The translations under genes and the position numbers were made by a program. From positions 1 through 64,000 of the forward strand of contig NZ_JADIJR010000001.1 in assembly GCF_017355365.1 (NCBI RefSeq): DNA of 64,000 bases. The letters are read 5' to 3'. Below the pieces are notes generated by a model. That model saw only the letters and a list, made by a program, of their open reading frames with translations, did no database searches and was not told where the DNA came from. Positions 12,001-27,000 of this stretch are shown here, piece by piece (within the stretch, counting starts at the first letter, position 1; every line of letters starts with the position of its first letter). The DNA comes from Microbacterium sp. SD291. GTDB lineage: Bacteria; Actinomycetota; Actinomycetes; Actinomycetales; Microbacteriaceae.

Positions 12001-15000
12001 GGCGCCGACGTCGAGGCGCTCTCCCGCGACGGGAACGACGACCAGATCATCTCCAGCAGCGGCGCCATCTCGTTCACCGCATCGAGCGGCAACGAGGCGC
12101 GCGTGACGACCGGCATCGGCGCCGGCGGCGGGCTGTTCGGCGTCGCCGTCTCGGTGCCGTCGGCGACAGTCGCGGGCGGCACGACAGCCTCGGTCGAGGG
12201 CGACCTGACCGCGGGCTCCGCCGGGGTGACTGTGTCTTCGACGAGCGCGAACCGCGCAGTCAGCGAGGTCGTGATCGTGACCATCGGCGGCATCGGCTCC
12301 GCCGCCGTGAACGTGGCCGACGCACGGGTCACCGCCGCGGCAGTCACGTATGCGCTCGTGCTCGCGAACTCCCAGGTGAGTGCGCCGGCGGGCGCGGTGC
12401 TGGTGAGTGCGACCTCGATGAACAGGGCCACCGCCTCGACGACCGCCGTCGGCGCCGGCATCGGCGTCAGCCTCAGCGTGCAGAAGAGCATCGCGTACGC
12501 CGACGGGCCCACGAAGGCATCCTTCGACGGCGACATCCCGAGCACCGGCACCAAGACCGCGAGCCTCACCGTGCAGGTCCGCGCACGCAACCAGGCGATC
12601 TCCGACGTCTTCGTGCTCACCGTGTCGCTCGGCCTCGCCGGCACCGGCGTGCTCTCCGACGCGCGCGCGGGAGGCGACGCCGACGCGGTCGTCGACGTGA
12701 ACGCCGCCGTGAACGTCGCCGGCGCGATCCTGATCGATGCGCAGACCACCCTCGCCGACGGGCAGCACAACTACGCGCGCAGCGTCGTGAACGGCGGCTC
12801 TGCCGGTGGCATCAGCGCGGGCCTGGTGAGCGCGGACGCCACCGTCAGCGGCTCCGTCCGCGCCAAGCTCAACGGCGCGGTCGCCGGGTCCGGCTCGATC
12901 ACGATCAACGCCGACGCCACGATGCTCGCCGACGCGGACAGCACCTTCGTCGGCATCGGCCTCCTCACGCTCTCCGGCACGCAGACCTCGGCGGTGGTGT
13001 CGGCCGACACCGTCGCCGGCGGCGACAGCGGCACGGCCTTCACGAACGGTGCCTTCGTCGTCACCAGCGACTCCACCTACACGGCCACGTCGAGCTCCGA
13101 CGGCCCGACGGTCGGGTTCCTCACCATCGACGTGAAGATGCCGTTCGCCCGGGTGAGCGGTGCCACGAAAGCCAGCTACCTGGGCCAGGTCACCGGCGGC
13201 ACCTCGGCCTCGGCGATCTCCCACTCGCACAACGGCGCCACCGCCGACGCCTCCGACATCGTCGCCGTCGGCATCGTCGCCGTGACCGTCGCGTACGCGC
13301 TGGCCGAGGTCAGCGCGACGACCGAGGCCGCCATCGGCGGAGCCCTCGTCGGATCCGGAGCGGTGACGGTCACCGCAGTCTCCGACGACAATGCGACCGC
13401 AGCGGCCGGCGGCGGCGTCGGCGGCGGCCTCAGCGTCGCCCTCCTGCAGCCCGACGCCCGCGTCAACGGCATCACCCGGGCGTTCGTCGGCAACGGCAAG
13501 ACGGTCAACGCCGGCTCGCTCACGATCACGTCGACGGCGACACCGGACGCGAAAGCCGAGGCGAAGATGGTCGGGATCTCCGCCCTCGCCAACGTGCTCG
13601 TCTCCGGCCCGCGCGCGTCCGTGGGCGGCACCACGGAGTCGTACATCGGATTCGACGAGACCGTCGCCCTCGGCTCGGGCGCAGCCACCCTGAACGCGAC
13701 CCGCACCGCGCACGCGACAGCCATCGGCACCAACATCTCGGCGGCACCGATCGACATCTCCTTCGTCGACCTCGAGGCGACCACGAGCGGCACGATCGCC
13801 GCCTTCATCGACGACCGCGCCGACGTCACCGCCGGCAGCGTCTCGCTCACGGCTGGCGGCACCAGCTCGCCGCAGGCATCCACGGCGGCGGCCGGCATCC
13901 GGATCATCGGGGTCTCCGGCTCGCAGACCCGCGCCACCGACTCCACGACCGTCGTCTCGCGCATCGGCCCCGCCGACGGCATCTCCTCGGTCGATGCGAC
14001 CGACCCGACCTCGGTCGTCACGACCGGCGGGGGAGTGACGGTCACCGCGCAGTACACCTCCACGCCGCTCGCGACCTCGTCGGCCTTCGGGTTCAGCCTC
14101 GGCTTCGCGGCTGCGATCGTGAAGGTCACCACGAGCTCCACCCCGACGGTGCTCGCGTACCTCGGCGACGACGCGCAGGTCACCGCGAACGGCGGCGGCG
14201 TCACCTTCACCGCCGCAGCCATCGCCGTCTCCATCGCCGACGCGAAGGGCTTCGGCGCGTCGCTCGGATTCGATGCGGGCCTCACCTCGACGCATGCGGT
14301 GCTGACACCCACCGTCAAGGCGTACACGGTCGGCGGCGGATCGCTGAGCGGCCAGAACGTCTCGCTGATCGCCCGCGTGAACGTCGACCAGAACGGCAAC
14401 ACGATCTCGCCGAGCTACACGTTCTCGAACATCAACGACGCGAGCAACACCACGTCCGACGTGCTGACGACGGTCGCACCGGCCTTCGCGCGGGTCAGTC
14501 TCGGGTCGATCGGACTCGCCGCGGGCGTCGCCGGCGGCTTCTCCGAGGCGAAGAACTCGCCGACCGTGGCGGCCGGAGTCGGCGGCGGCACACAGGTCAG
14601 CGCATCCACCCTGCTCACGGTCCTCGGCCGGGCGTTCGGCGATGCGCAGGTCGACGCGCTGGCACTTCCGACCGTCGGCCTCCTCGCCGGCATCGGCGTG
14701 GTCGAGGGCACGGTCACCTCCGGCGGGACGGTCGACGCCTACTTCGACGGCATCTCCGGAACCATCGCCGCGGCATCCGTCACCGCCCGCACCGACGCGC
14801 ACCCGCGCGTACAGGGCCGGGCGGCGGGCGGCGGAATCGGCGCAGGCGTCTCGGTCGCAGACCTCGACGCCACGGCATCCGTCACGACGCGCTCGCGTGT
14901 CGGCGGGAACCTTCAGGCATCCGGGGCGATCACAGTCCTCGCCGACGCCCGCATCAAGGTGACAGCCACCTACAAGGCACTGCAGATCTCGGGCTTCGTC

Positions 15001-18000
15001 TCTGCAGTCGCAGGCGCCGTCACCGCGACCGACAGCAGCACGACGGCGGCGTCGATCTCCGGAATCGGACGCGTGTACAGCACCGGCGCCTCGGCATCCG
15101 TCCTCGCGCACCACAACTACAGCGGAGGATTCCTCGGCAACCGCGTCTTCGCCTCCGCGAGCGCGACGACGGTCTCGCTCCTCCTCGCGATCAGCGACGT
15201 GTCGATGCTCGCCACCGCGATGGCGACGACGACCGCCACGGTCGAGTCCGGCGCGACCCTCGCCGCACCGTCCGGCACCGCGGCGCTCAGGGCGCTCTCG
15301 CACAACGAGGCGAAGGCGGTGTTCGAGCGGGTGCAGGGCGGCCTCGCGAGCATCGCCCCCGACGCCAACCCGACCGCCGACGTGAAGGGCGTCACCCGTG
15401 CCGACCTCCTCGGCCACGTCCGCGTCGGCACCGCGAGCGGCGCGAGCCTCCTCGACGTCCTGGCCAAGGCCGACGATCTCGCGTTCGCCGGGATGGAGAA
15501 CGCGGGCGGCGGCGCCCTGTCGATCAGCGACTCGTCCTCGACCTCCAAGGGCACGCCGACCGTGGCGGTCACCCTCGGCGGCGCGGCGTCCGTGATCATC
15601 GCCTCCGGAGCGATCTCGGCGAAGGCCGAGAGCCTCAACGACTCGGATGCCGCGACCACCAGCGGGACGGGAGGCCTGCTCAACATCAACCTGTTCGGGG
15701 CGACAGCGACGATGACCCCCACGGTCTCCGTGCTGATCACCGGCGGCGCCTCGATCCGCAGCAACGGGCTCATCACGATCGATGCGACGAACAACCAGCC
15801 GCCGCCGCCGAGCTCGGACGGCACCTTCGACGCGGGCACGGTCTCCGGCAACACGATCACGTTCGCCCTTCAACACAACGCCTTCACCGGCCAGCTCGTG
15901 GCGTACGACACGCAGGGCAACGGCGCCCAGATCGCCACAGGCCTCCAGGGTCGCAGCCTCAACGTCATCGTGACGGGTGCGAATTCGCTGCAGCTCGGCC
16001 TCGAGGCCCTGTTCGACGATCCGGGCACCCCCGGGATCGTCGAGGGGAACCTCACGATCGACCCGGTGACCGACATCATCGACTTCGGTCAGTCGCACCA
16101 CTTCCAGACCGGGGACCTCGTCTTCTACCAGCCGGTCGGCAGCGCCATCGGCGGGCTCCCCGCCGGCACCTACAAGGTGTACCGGATCGACGCGACCCGC
16201 CTGAAGCTGCAGCTCACCGGCGTCGACGTTCTGAACGCCCCCCAGGTGATCGTCTCCGGCGACATCGACGGCACCGACAACCGCATCGCCGGCGGCTTCA
16301 CGAACGGTCAGTACGTCACCTACCACACGGCCCCACCGGCCGGATCGTTCTCCTCGGTCGCGGTGAGCGGGAACACGATCAACGTCAGCCTCGACCAGGA
16401 CGGCAACAGTACGATCGACGACACCGTGCCCTCGAGCGGCACACCGGTGCAGTACGTCGCGACCGATGCGTCGAAGGCGATCGGCGGTCTCAGCAGCGGT
16501 AGCACCTACTACGTGATCCGCGTCGACGGCCAGCACCTGCGTCTCGCCACCACCTACTGCCGGGCACGCGGCATCGCCCTCGGTGCAAACGGGGTCTGCA
16601 ACAGCTCCTTCTCCGGCGGCGTCGGCGGCGACGACGGCGCCGTCGGCAGCGCATCGGTCGTCGCGATCAGCCTCACCCCGAACACGACACCCGCATACGC
16701 GGCCGTCGGGCACTTCCTGCACGCGGTGACCGACTTCGAGATCGGCAACCTCGACGACGGACACGGCTACTACGTCGTCGGGGCGAACGGCTCGACCTTC
16801 CAGCTCTCGCACACACTCGGCGGCGGCGCCATCGACATCTCGGACGGCGGCGGATTCCCGCACATCTTCCGCCTCGAGGGCGTCGACCTCACCGGCAGCG
16901 GCAGCGGGATCCAGCGCCTCATCCTCCAGATCGGCGCCACCAGCGGCATCCAGCGGCTGAACGGCATCGGAGGCCCCTCGGGCGCTGCCAGCTCCAACGA
17001 CGGGGTCGTGTCCGCGACGGCCGCGGGCGGTGGCGGCGGCGCCATCAACGTCTCGACCGCGAGCTCGAGCGCGACGACCACGGTCACCGTGAGCGTGACG
17101 CTGCAGACCGGTGCGACCATCGTCGGCGACGACGTGACGATCACCACGCACGCCACCGCGCAGGCCAAGGGCATCGCCGGCAACGCGGGCGGCGGGGCGA
17201 TCTCCATCGGCGATTCGGATGCTCGGGCCACGACGATCGTCGACAACGACATCGCGATCTCCTCCGGCGTCACCATCACGGCGACCGACGACCTCACGAT
17301 CGCCGCCCACAGCGACCTGCGGCCCAAGGTCGTCGCCTCGACGCAGCAGGGCGGCCTCGTCGGCGGCTCGTTCGGCTCCACCGACGCCCGCGCCGGATAC
17401 TCCACCAAGACCACCACGAACGGCACCCTCGTCGCGGGAGACCGGCTCGCCGTCGAGTCGCACACGTCGTTCGACGGATTCTCCGACTCGGTGGCCGATG
17501 TCGGCGGCCTCGGCGCTTCCGCGGAGACCGATGCGAACGTGCTCATCGGCACGGGCTCCGACGACGCCGACACCCTCACCGAGGCAGGCGGCGCGCTGAC
17601 CGGCCGTCACGTGAAGGTCGGCGCGTTCGTCGACTCGGCGAAGGCCTATGCGCACACCTACACCTACGCGATCGCGCTCGGCGCCGACTCCGACGCCGAC
17701 TCCGAGATCAATGTCGACGGCTTCACCCGCACCACGCTGCTCGCGAACGTCACGATCACCGGGCACGTCGACACGGCGATCCTCGCCGAGTGGCGCGGCG
17801 TCGACTTCAACTCCGACGCGTTCGCCGAGTGCGACTGCGGCGGCGGCGACACCGACTCGTATGCGCGCATCTACCCGACCCTCGAGGCGAAGGTCGTCGG
17901 CCGCAGCCTCGCAGTGATCACCACGTCGGATCTGACCGTGCAGGTCAACGACCAGATCAACCGGATGCGGCGGCACGCCAGCACCTCCGGCGGCCTGCTC

Positions 18001-21000
18001 GACTTCGGCAACGACGGCGACGAGGAGGGGAACAACTCCGCACTGCGGCGCGAGATCTTCTGGGAGGTCCGGGTGATCATGCTCGGCGAGCCCAACCCGA
18101 TCCTCGAGGTCGACGCCAACGGCGCCATCACGGCCATCGTCAACGTGCGCGTCTGCGACGATGCGGGACACTGCTACGAGGACAACCCGTTCACTGACAC
18201 CCACACGCAGGGAACCCTGACCGGAACGACGATCACCGTCGACGACATCGTCTACGACCACGGCGCCAGGGCCCGGTTCCTCGCGAACGACCTGTCTCTG
18301 ATCGGCGGGCCCGACGGCAACGTCTGGGGCGGCGTCGGACGCTTCGAGTTCCAGCAGACGTGGGACTTCGTGCGCATCATCAACGCCTCCAGCCTCAACC
18401 TCGTCACGAACATCATCGACGTCGTGAACACGCAGAACCCGCCGCGCATCGACATCCGCGTCGACGAGATCTGGAACAACGGCGCCGCAGCGAACGCGTC
18501 CCTCTCCGAGAACGACCCGAACACGACGTTCGACTTCGACATCGAGTACACCTTCCCGCCGACCTTCGTGCGGATCCACAACACGTGCGCGTTCACCTGC
18601 CCGGTGCGCAACCCGTTCATCCGCCTCGACGACTACATCGAGAACCCGCTGGGCGAGACCGAGATCTGGGGCGCCTCGGGCGACATCCTCTCCGGCAGCG
18701 GCCACGAGATCATCCGCACGAACATCATCGATATCGACGCCCCGCACGGAAGCATCGGACACCAGAGCCCGACGCACCAGAACCCCGATCCGGTGCGCAA
18801 CCCGATCGAGATCGAGCTCGTCCACTACCTGCACCCCGACCCCGACTTCTGCACAGGCAGCGCCCCGTGCGACAAGGTGCCCCTGGTGACCCTCGACGCG
18901 GGCAAGGACGTCGTCGTCGACCTCACGTACTTCCGCCGCACCGACACCGCGCTCGGCACGACCGCGACGGTCGTGATCGACCGCATCCGCGCCGGCGACG
19001 ACGTGGACGTCGTGCTCAACGACTCGAAGAACGGCGACGGGAAGAGCGCACTGGTGCTCGTCGTGGTCGACCTGTACGAGCCCGCCGCCACCTCGACGTA
19101 CTACGGCTTCGCGTTCCCCTCGACCTACGCACCCGCGATCAACGACGGCAATTCCATCGAGCGAGGCGGCTGCGCGGGCGCCTACCCCGGCGACTGCGGC
19201 ACCGGATCCGGCCAGTACGAGACCCACTTCCGCCCGGACGTCTCCGACGCCGACCTCGCGCACATCCTCCGCGCGCTCGGCACCGACGACGACGGCGAGA
19301 TCGACTCGACCTACGACTTCACCGAGGTCCGCGCCGGCGACGACATCGACATCTGCCACGTCACCACCGGCGGCGAAGAGCCCAAGACCTGCTTCACGAC
19401 GGCCATCGACAGCGCGGCGCACACGGCATCCGCCGACAGCACGCCGGACACCCGGATCGACATCGTCGTCAGCACCGACGTCGCCTGGACGGGCGGAGCG
19501 CACAGCGGCCCGGTAGACGACCCTGGGATGCTCGTGAACGTCGCGCAGATCTTCATCCGCACCGACGGCGACATCACCGCCACGGAGCTCGCGGGCGACA
19601 TGCTGGTCGGCCACATCCACTCCACGAACGGCGACGTCGAGCTGCACTCGCCGATGCGCATCCTCGACGCCGACGGCCGCGCCACGATCGACGTCACCGG
19701 CATCAACATCACCATGCACGCGGGCGAAGACGGCGGCAGCGGCGGCATCGGACTGCCGAGCGATTGGCTCGAGATCGACACCGCGGTGCTCGACCCCACC
19801 TGGGACGACGTCTCCGACGGCGTGCTCCGGGCCTACGACGTCGACGGGGACGACGCGCTGACGGCCGGCATCCACCTCGATGAGCTCACCGGCGACATGC
19901 CGATCTGGGAGGTCTTCACCGCTGGCAGCACGACGGTCATCACCGGCAACGTCTCGCTGCGGACGGTCGGCGGCTCCATCCTGAACGCCAAGGTCGACGA
20001 GACCCAGGACAACGTCCGCGGCGACACCGTCGACATGGACGCGAACGGCGGCTCCATCGGCCTGCAGTCCAAGGACATCATGGTGGACTCCGGTCGTGCG
20101 CCACCCTTCGGCTGCACGTACCTCAACTGCGGCAACAACCCCGTCACCGGGACCTCCGACCCGGCCCTCGCCGCCACCGGCGACGACGTCGGACTCGAAG
20201 CCACCGGCGGCATCCACTACACAGAGACCGACTCGTATCTGCGGCTCGTGCTCGCGCATTCCCTCACCGGGAACATCCGCATCACCGTCCGTGAGACGGC
20301 GGAGCTGGACGAGGACCTCTACCTCATCCACAGCGGCACCGCGCGGTTCGCCGAATCGAGCACCCGCGGACCGAACTCGGACGCCGACGCCCCGCGCGTC
20401 GTCCCGAACGGCACGATCTTCGCCGAGACCGGCAGCGTGGAGCTGCGGGTCGGCGACGACGTCACCCTGCACCAGAACAGCCAGATCCTCGCGAACCTGT
20501 CTATCGACATCCGCGGCGACTTCGGCAACGCCGACACCGGCGGCATCGGCTCCGAGTACGGCACTTCGATGATCCTCCGCGGGCGCCTCATCGCCGACTG
20601 CGTCGTCACCGCCGGCGGCCCCGGAGACGAGCCGATGGGCGGCTGTGCTCCCACCACCGCGAACCCCGTGGCCGGCCGCCAGACGAACGTATGGGGCGGC
20701 GGCGACGTCGACACCATCCAGCTCGGCGATCCCTCGGGTCTGGACACCGCCCAGCCCGGCGCGAAGACGACCTGGGGGAGCGCCGGCTACATCTTCCTCG
20801 GCGCCAAGACCGTCGTGCACGGCAACGCGACCTCCGCCTCGGGCACTGCCGACGGCGAGGACGAGATCACCGTCTGGTTCCTGCAGTCCATGAACGTCGT
20901 GACCAGCCCGACCGGCCTGCAGTCCGGAGTCGGAGCCGGCCACACGCTCACGCTCGACGGCCAGGGCGAGACCGACCACTACGCCGTCTACACGAACGGC

Positions 21001-24000
21001 AGCCACGGCAGCATCCGCAACTACGTCATCAACGTCCTCGACACCGGCCCCGCGAGCGACGGCGTCGACGAGCTCGACGTGTTCGGCTACGACAACACCG
21101 CCGCCGGCTTCAACGGCCCGAACGGCGCCACCGACGACATCTGGCTGCTGCGGGCCCTCACCTGCATCGACAACCAGTCGCCGTTCGCACTGAACGCCGG
21201 AGTCCCGGCAACCTGTGCGACGCCGAGCGAGCAGGCCGATCACCCCGCCTTCATCGCCCTGCTCGCGGGCAACGGCAACCCCGACGGCGGCATCGGCCTC
21301 TACCGAGACCGCATCCAGGGCAACGAGCCGAGTGCCATGGTCCAGCGGATCAACTACGATCGCGCCCTCAACGGCCGGATCACCGTCTTCGGCATGGCTG
21401 GCAACGACGCGTTCTACGTCGACGACACGCAGGCCACCATGACCCTCGACGGCGGCGCGGGCAACGACTCCTTCCAGATCGGCCAGATCTTCGGCACGCA
21501 GCGCGACAGCCAGGCCGCGCCGGACGGCGGCGGTCTGCTCACGGCGGACACGTTCCCGTCGCTCGTGCCGACGACCCGCGGCTGGCTCAGCCCCGGCGCC
21601 CACGCACCGCTGCTCGCCACCGGGGGCACCGGCAACGACCGGTTCATCGTGTACTCGAATCAGGCTGAGATCCAGCTCAACGGCGACGACGACAACGACC
21701 TGTTCATCGTGCGGGCCTTCGCGATCGCCGCCGTCTGCGACACGAACGCCGACAGCATCGCCGGCTGCGGGCTCACCGACGTCGACTACCGGCCCGCGGG
21801 CGGCGTGTTCCCGCAGGACGCGGCCGACGGTGCCGACGACGGGCAGTGCGTCCTCTCCGGCGGCTACGTCCGCTACGACAACAACGGCGACAACGTCTGC
21901 AACAACGCCGACGCGCACATCACGTACAGCCACGCGGCCGGCAGCAACGTCGACCTCGACCACACCATGTGGCAGGACGACGTCATCCCGCTCGACGCGA
22001 ACGGCGTCGCGGTGCCGGTGATCGGCCTCGGCTTCTCCACGAACCGGCCGCTCGACATCCGCGCCGGCGGCGGTGAGGACGAGGTCCAGTACAACGTCAA
22101 CGCCCCCGTCAACGTCGACGGCGGCACAGGGTTCGACAAGCTCGTGGTGCTCGGCACCGAGTTCGCCGACGACTTCGTGATCACCGACAGGGCGATCTAC
22201 GGGGCGGGCCTGAACGTCAAGTACTCGACGATCGAGATCATCGAGGTCGACGGGCTCGAGGGCGACGACCAGTTCTTCGTCCTCTCCACCGCATTCGGGG
22301 TCGCCTACCGCGTCATCGGCGGGCTCGGCTCCGATCAGATCTCGGTCGCCGGCGACGTCACGGCCGACATCGTCACCCGCGAGCTCGAGGGTCTCTCGGG
22401 TGCCGTCGACCACATCGTGCTCTCCGACGACCCGCGCTACGACGGCATCGTCGTCGACGGTGTCCCGTACAACCTGGCCACACCGCAGTCGGGCGTCGTG
22501 GTGATCAAGGAGCAGGGCTCGTCCACGAGCGTGCGCGAGGGCACCACCGGCGGACCCATCACCGAGCGCGACTTCTACACCGTCGAGCTCAGTCACGCTC
22601 CGACCTCGAACGTGTACGTGACGGTGTCCGCCGCGCTCTCGCCCGACGAGGAGGCCCGCGACACCTTCGACAACCCGACCGGGTTCGGGCTCACCGACGG
22701 CGAAGCCGACACGATCTGGCTGTGCGTCGACACCTTCCCGTACGGCGACCAGTGCAACGGCATCGGCGACTTCCAGCGGCACTACGTCCGAAACGGTGTC
22801 CTCGTCGACGAGGCGGGCCGCGCGGTGGTGCTGGCGTTCGACGCCGGCAACTGGAACGCGCCGCAGCGCGTGTACGTCAGGGCGTTCGACGACCTCCGCT
22901 CCGAAGGCGACCGCACGGTCGTGGTGCAGCACTCCGTGATCGCCGCCGACCCCATCGCCGATTCCGAGTTCCACGGTGCCGCCGTGCGCCAGGTCAACGT
23001 CCGGGTGTACGACGACGACACCCCCGGCGTCTACGTCACGCACGTCGAGCCCTCCGCCGCCTGCACCTCGAACACCGCGAACTGCGTCCTCGACGACCGC
23101 GGCATCGTGATCGAGGGCGCACCCCTCGACCAGCGTCTCGACGAGGTGCTCGTGCAGCTCGCGAAGGACCCGGGCGCGCTGACCATCACGGTCAGGATCA
23201 CGATGGATGCCGACTCGCAGCGCATCCTGCAGATCCTCGATCCCGGTCTCGGCTCCCGCTGGACGAAGATCGTCGACGCGGTGCTCGGCACGTACTACCT
23301 GCTGACCTTCGACGGCACGAACTGGAACATCCCGGTGCGGCTGATCCTGCAGGCGCGGAACAACCCCGAGCCGGGAGACCCGACGACAGCGGTCATCACG
23401 TGGGGACAGGAGTTCGCGACCACCTCCTACCGGTTCCCGAACCTCCGCTCTGGCGCGCAGCGCAGCGACGTCCTCGTGTACGACGACGAGACGGCCCAGG
23501 TCGTCACGATCCCGACCGGAACCGACACTGTCGTCGTCCAGTGCGGCGACGCCGCCTGCTCGATCCCCGGCCTCACCGACGGCTACTGGATCCGCCTGAC
23601 CACGACGCCCACCGGCACGGTGCGGGTCATCATCACGCCGGACGGACTCGTCGACGTCGTCTCGATCGGCGGCACCGCCGTCGCCCCCGTCGACTACGTG
23701 GAGATCGGCGGCGACATCCCCTCGCGCATCTTCCTCGGCAACCTCCTCTTCGCAGGCTCCACCATCACCAGGGCGAACGGCAGCGACACCGGAAGCTTCC
23801 TCGATGAGGGACTCACCCCCGGGATGCGGGTGCGGTTCGCGGCCTGCGCCGGCACGTACACCGTCGCGACGGTCGGCGTGGACGGCAAGTCGTTCACGGT
23901 GACGACGGCACTGAGCGGATGCTCCGGCGCCAGCGTCTCCGGAACGTCGATCAACGTGCTCACGCGCCGCGGCATCTGGGACGGCCAGGCGAGCCTCGGC

Positions 24001-27000
24001 ACCGCGATCGGCGACGACGGACTGAGCCACCACCGACTCACCAGGTCGGGAGGAGGCTGGCTCGCCGACGGGTTCCTCGAGGGGCAGTGGGTCGAGATCT
24101 GCGACGGGTTCGGCACATGCATCCGCGCGAAGATCCAGAACATCCGCGGCACCAATACGGCGCACGACCAGCAGCTCGAGTTCCGTCCGGTGTCCTACGA
24201 CGACTTCGCAGCCATCAGCGGCAGCTCGTTCACCGTGGTGCGGATCGCCGCCCAGGTGACCTTCACCGCCGCAGACTGGTCCGCGGACCAGTACGTCGAA
24301 CTCGAGGCCGACCTCGGCTACTACCAGCCGATCGTGCGTCAGGGCGTGAAGAACTTCCCGGCATCGCAGCACCTGCTGAGCCGGCTGCGCGGACCGCTCG
24401 CGGTCGAGGGCGGCGTCACCGGAGCCGACCGCTCGCTGGAACTCGGACTCAAGCTGCCGGGGGAGCAGGACGGGCCTCTCTTCGCGATCGCCACGCAGGC
24501 GCCCGAGTCCAAGCAGATCGACGTGCTGAACATCTACGGCGACGGCAGCGTGGCGCACAACTGGGGCGTGCTGACCTCGACGACGCTCCGCGGCCTCGGT
24601 ATGGCCAAGGATCTCGACTTCGGAGCAGCATACGGCGGCGGCCAGGACGAGACCTTCGGCGAGCCTCAGGTCTTCCCCGGCGGCATCAGCTTCGGCTCCG
24701 TGTCGCTGGTGGACGGCGAATACGCGACCGACGGCGGGAAGAGCACGATCGAGGTGCTGAACCTGTTCCTCGGCTCCGGCAACGACCGACTCGACATCCA
24801 GGGCACCCTGCAGCCCGACGTTCCGGTCAAGCTCACCGGAACCGTGACTCTCGATGCCTCAGCAGGGCAGTTCGGCTCGACTCACAGGCTCTCGCGCTCG
24901 GCTCCGTTCGACTGGAAGGCGCAGGGCTTCCTGATCGGCCAGCCGGTGACGATCACGGGCATGACGGGCACCTTCCGCGTGGTCGGCTTCGGGGACGACG
25001 ATCCCGACGACACGACCGACAACACGGTCATGTACCTCCAGCTGCTCTCGGGCGCTGCATCCGCCGGATCCGCCCTTCGGACCGTGATCGCCCAGGACGT
25101 CCCTGTGACCATCACGATCCCGGTCGTGATCGCCGGCGGGGCCGCAGGCGGCACCGTGACGCGCTCGTCCGGCAGCTGGTTGACCGACGGCTTCGTGGTC
25201 GGGCAGCTCGTCCGCATCGCGAACGTCACCGGTCAGTGGCGGCTGATCGGAATCTCCGCGGACGGCAGGACCCTCACGCTCGATCGAGGCGATCTGCTGC
25301 CCTCGAGCGGCCAGACGCCGCGGACGGTGTTCGTCCCCGGCCCGCACGGCGGCCTCACCGCAGTGCACGGCGGCGGGAACACTCCGATCCGCACCGTGTT
25401 CGAGATGCAGCGCAGCGCACCCGGCGCGGCACAGCTGACGGCGTTCCCGGGCGCCGGTCTCGTCCTCACCCGCCTGGACGGTCTCAACTGGGCCTTCAAC
25501 GGGCTGCTCCCCGGCAGCGGCTACTACGCCGGCAACCCCTACCTGCACGCCTTCCAGCACGTTCAGCTCGTGGGGGAGAGCTTCACGAGGATGATCCTCG
25601 GCTTCCAGGACCTGCCGTTCGCGCAGTGCCCGTACGCCGACCCGTTCCCCGGCTGCGGCATGGGCTCCATCATGATCCTGAGCGGGCCACTGCCCGGAGC
25701 ATCCGGAGCGCTGCCAGCCGGCACCGCCGCGACCGACGTCCGCGTCGCCGCACCGGTGAAGATCGAGGTGATCACGGCGGTGCAGGTGCGCACCTCCAGC
25801 CTCACGCGCACCGACGGAGTGAGCTGGGCCGCAGCAGGATTCAAGGTCGGCATGCAGGTGCGGATCAGCGCCTTCGCAGGACCGTTCACCGTCTCGGCCC
25901 TCGCAGGCAGCGTGATGACCTTCGCGAACACGGCGTGGGCGCCGAGCATGCACCTCGGCGCCGGAGGGGTGGCGGTCTGGGATGCCGTCACGATGACCCT
26001 CACCGCTTGGGACGAGTACATCCAGTCCGACGGCATCGCGATCGGCGGCGACATCATCACGGTCTGCAACCGCGCGGCATCCGCCCTGCTGTTCAAGGTC
26101 GCCGCCCAGCCGGACGGCATCCTCGACGACCCGGTCACGTGCGACCAGTCACGCACCGCGGGCCCCGGCTCACCGCTGGTCGTCTACGGCGACACCACTC
26201 AGGACGGCGTCTGGTACTCGGGCACCCCGGGCGACAACCTCGGCATGGAGTTCGGACCGAAGCCGTTCGACCCGTTCACGCACATCCCCGACGGCGAGAA
26301 CGAGGACGACGAGTGGATCTTCGGTCTCGCGAACCCGTTCGACCACAGCGGCGACGACATCATCGACGCCTCCGGCCTCTTCGCAGACGTCGCGCCCGGG
26401 AACCTGCCCACGGTCGGCTTCACGGCCTACGGCGGCCTCGGCGACGACCTGATCATCGGCAGTCAGGCCGGCGACCACCTCGCCGGCGGGTCCGGCGACG
26501 ACGAAGTCCGCGGGCAGCGCGGCGTCGACCACATCTATGGCGACTCCGGCGTCAACGTCGACGTGCTGACGCGCGCGCTGGAGATCGCGACGATCAACCG
26601 CAGCCCGCGCCCGACCGTGACGGAGGCCGGGTTCATCCCCAACGGCACGACGCTCACGCCGATCGTCGGGGGTGTCGCCGGGATCGTCGACGACCTGCTG
26701 GTCGCCGGCCACGACGTCCTCTTCGGAGAGGGCGCGCCGGGCCTCGGCCTCGGAACACTCGTCATCAACGCCGGCACGCAGCCCGAGAGCGCCCACGACG
26801 ACATCGTCTTCGGCGACCACGGAGCCGTCGACCAGGACGTCGCCGACCCGAACGAGCCGGACCAGCGCCCGCAGAAGATCCAGACCACCGCGCTCTCGAC
26901 GGTCATCGCGATCCGCAGCGTCAACCTCGACAAGGGCGCGGACGACATCATCTTCGGCGGGCTCGGCCGTGACGTCCTGGTCGGCGGCGCCGGCAACGAC

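Noticed and set aside
5644-24558. A 6,304-codon open frame antisense to the giant gene
   Set aside because: It is in exact codon register with the sense gene and is open only because the sense codons TTA, CTA and TCA are absent. The translation is Arg/Asp/Val/Gly noise with no domain, and the sense frame carries clear RTX, CBM and Calx-beta motifs.
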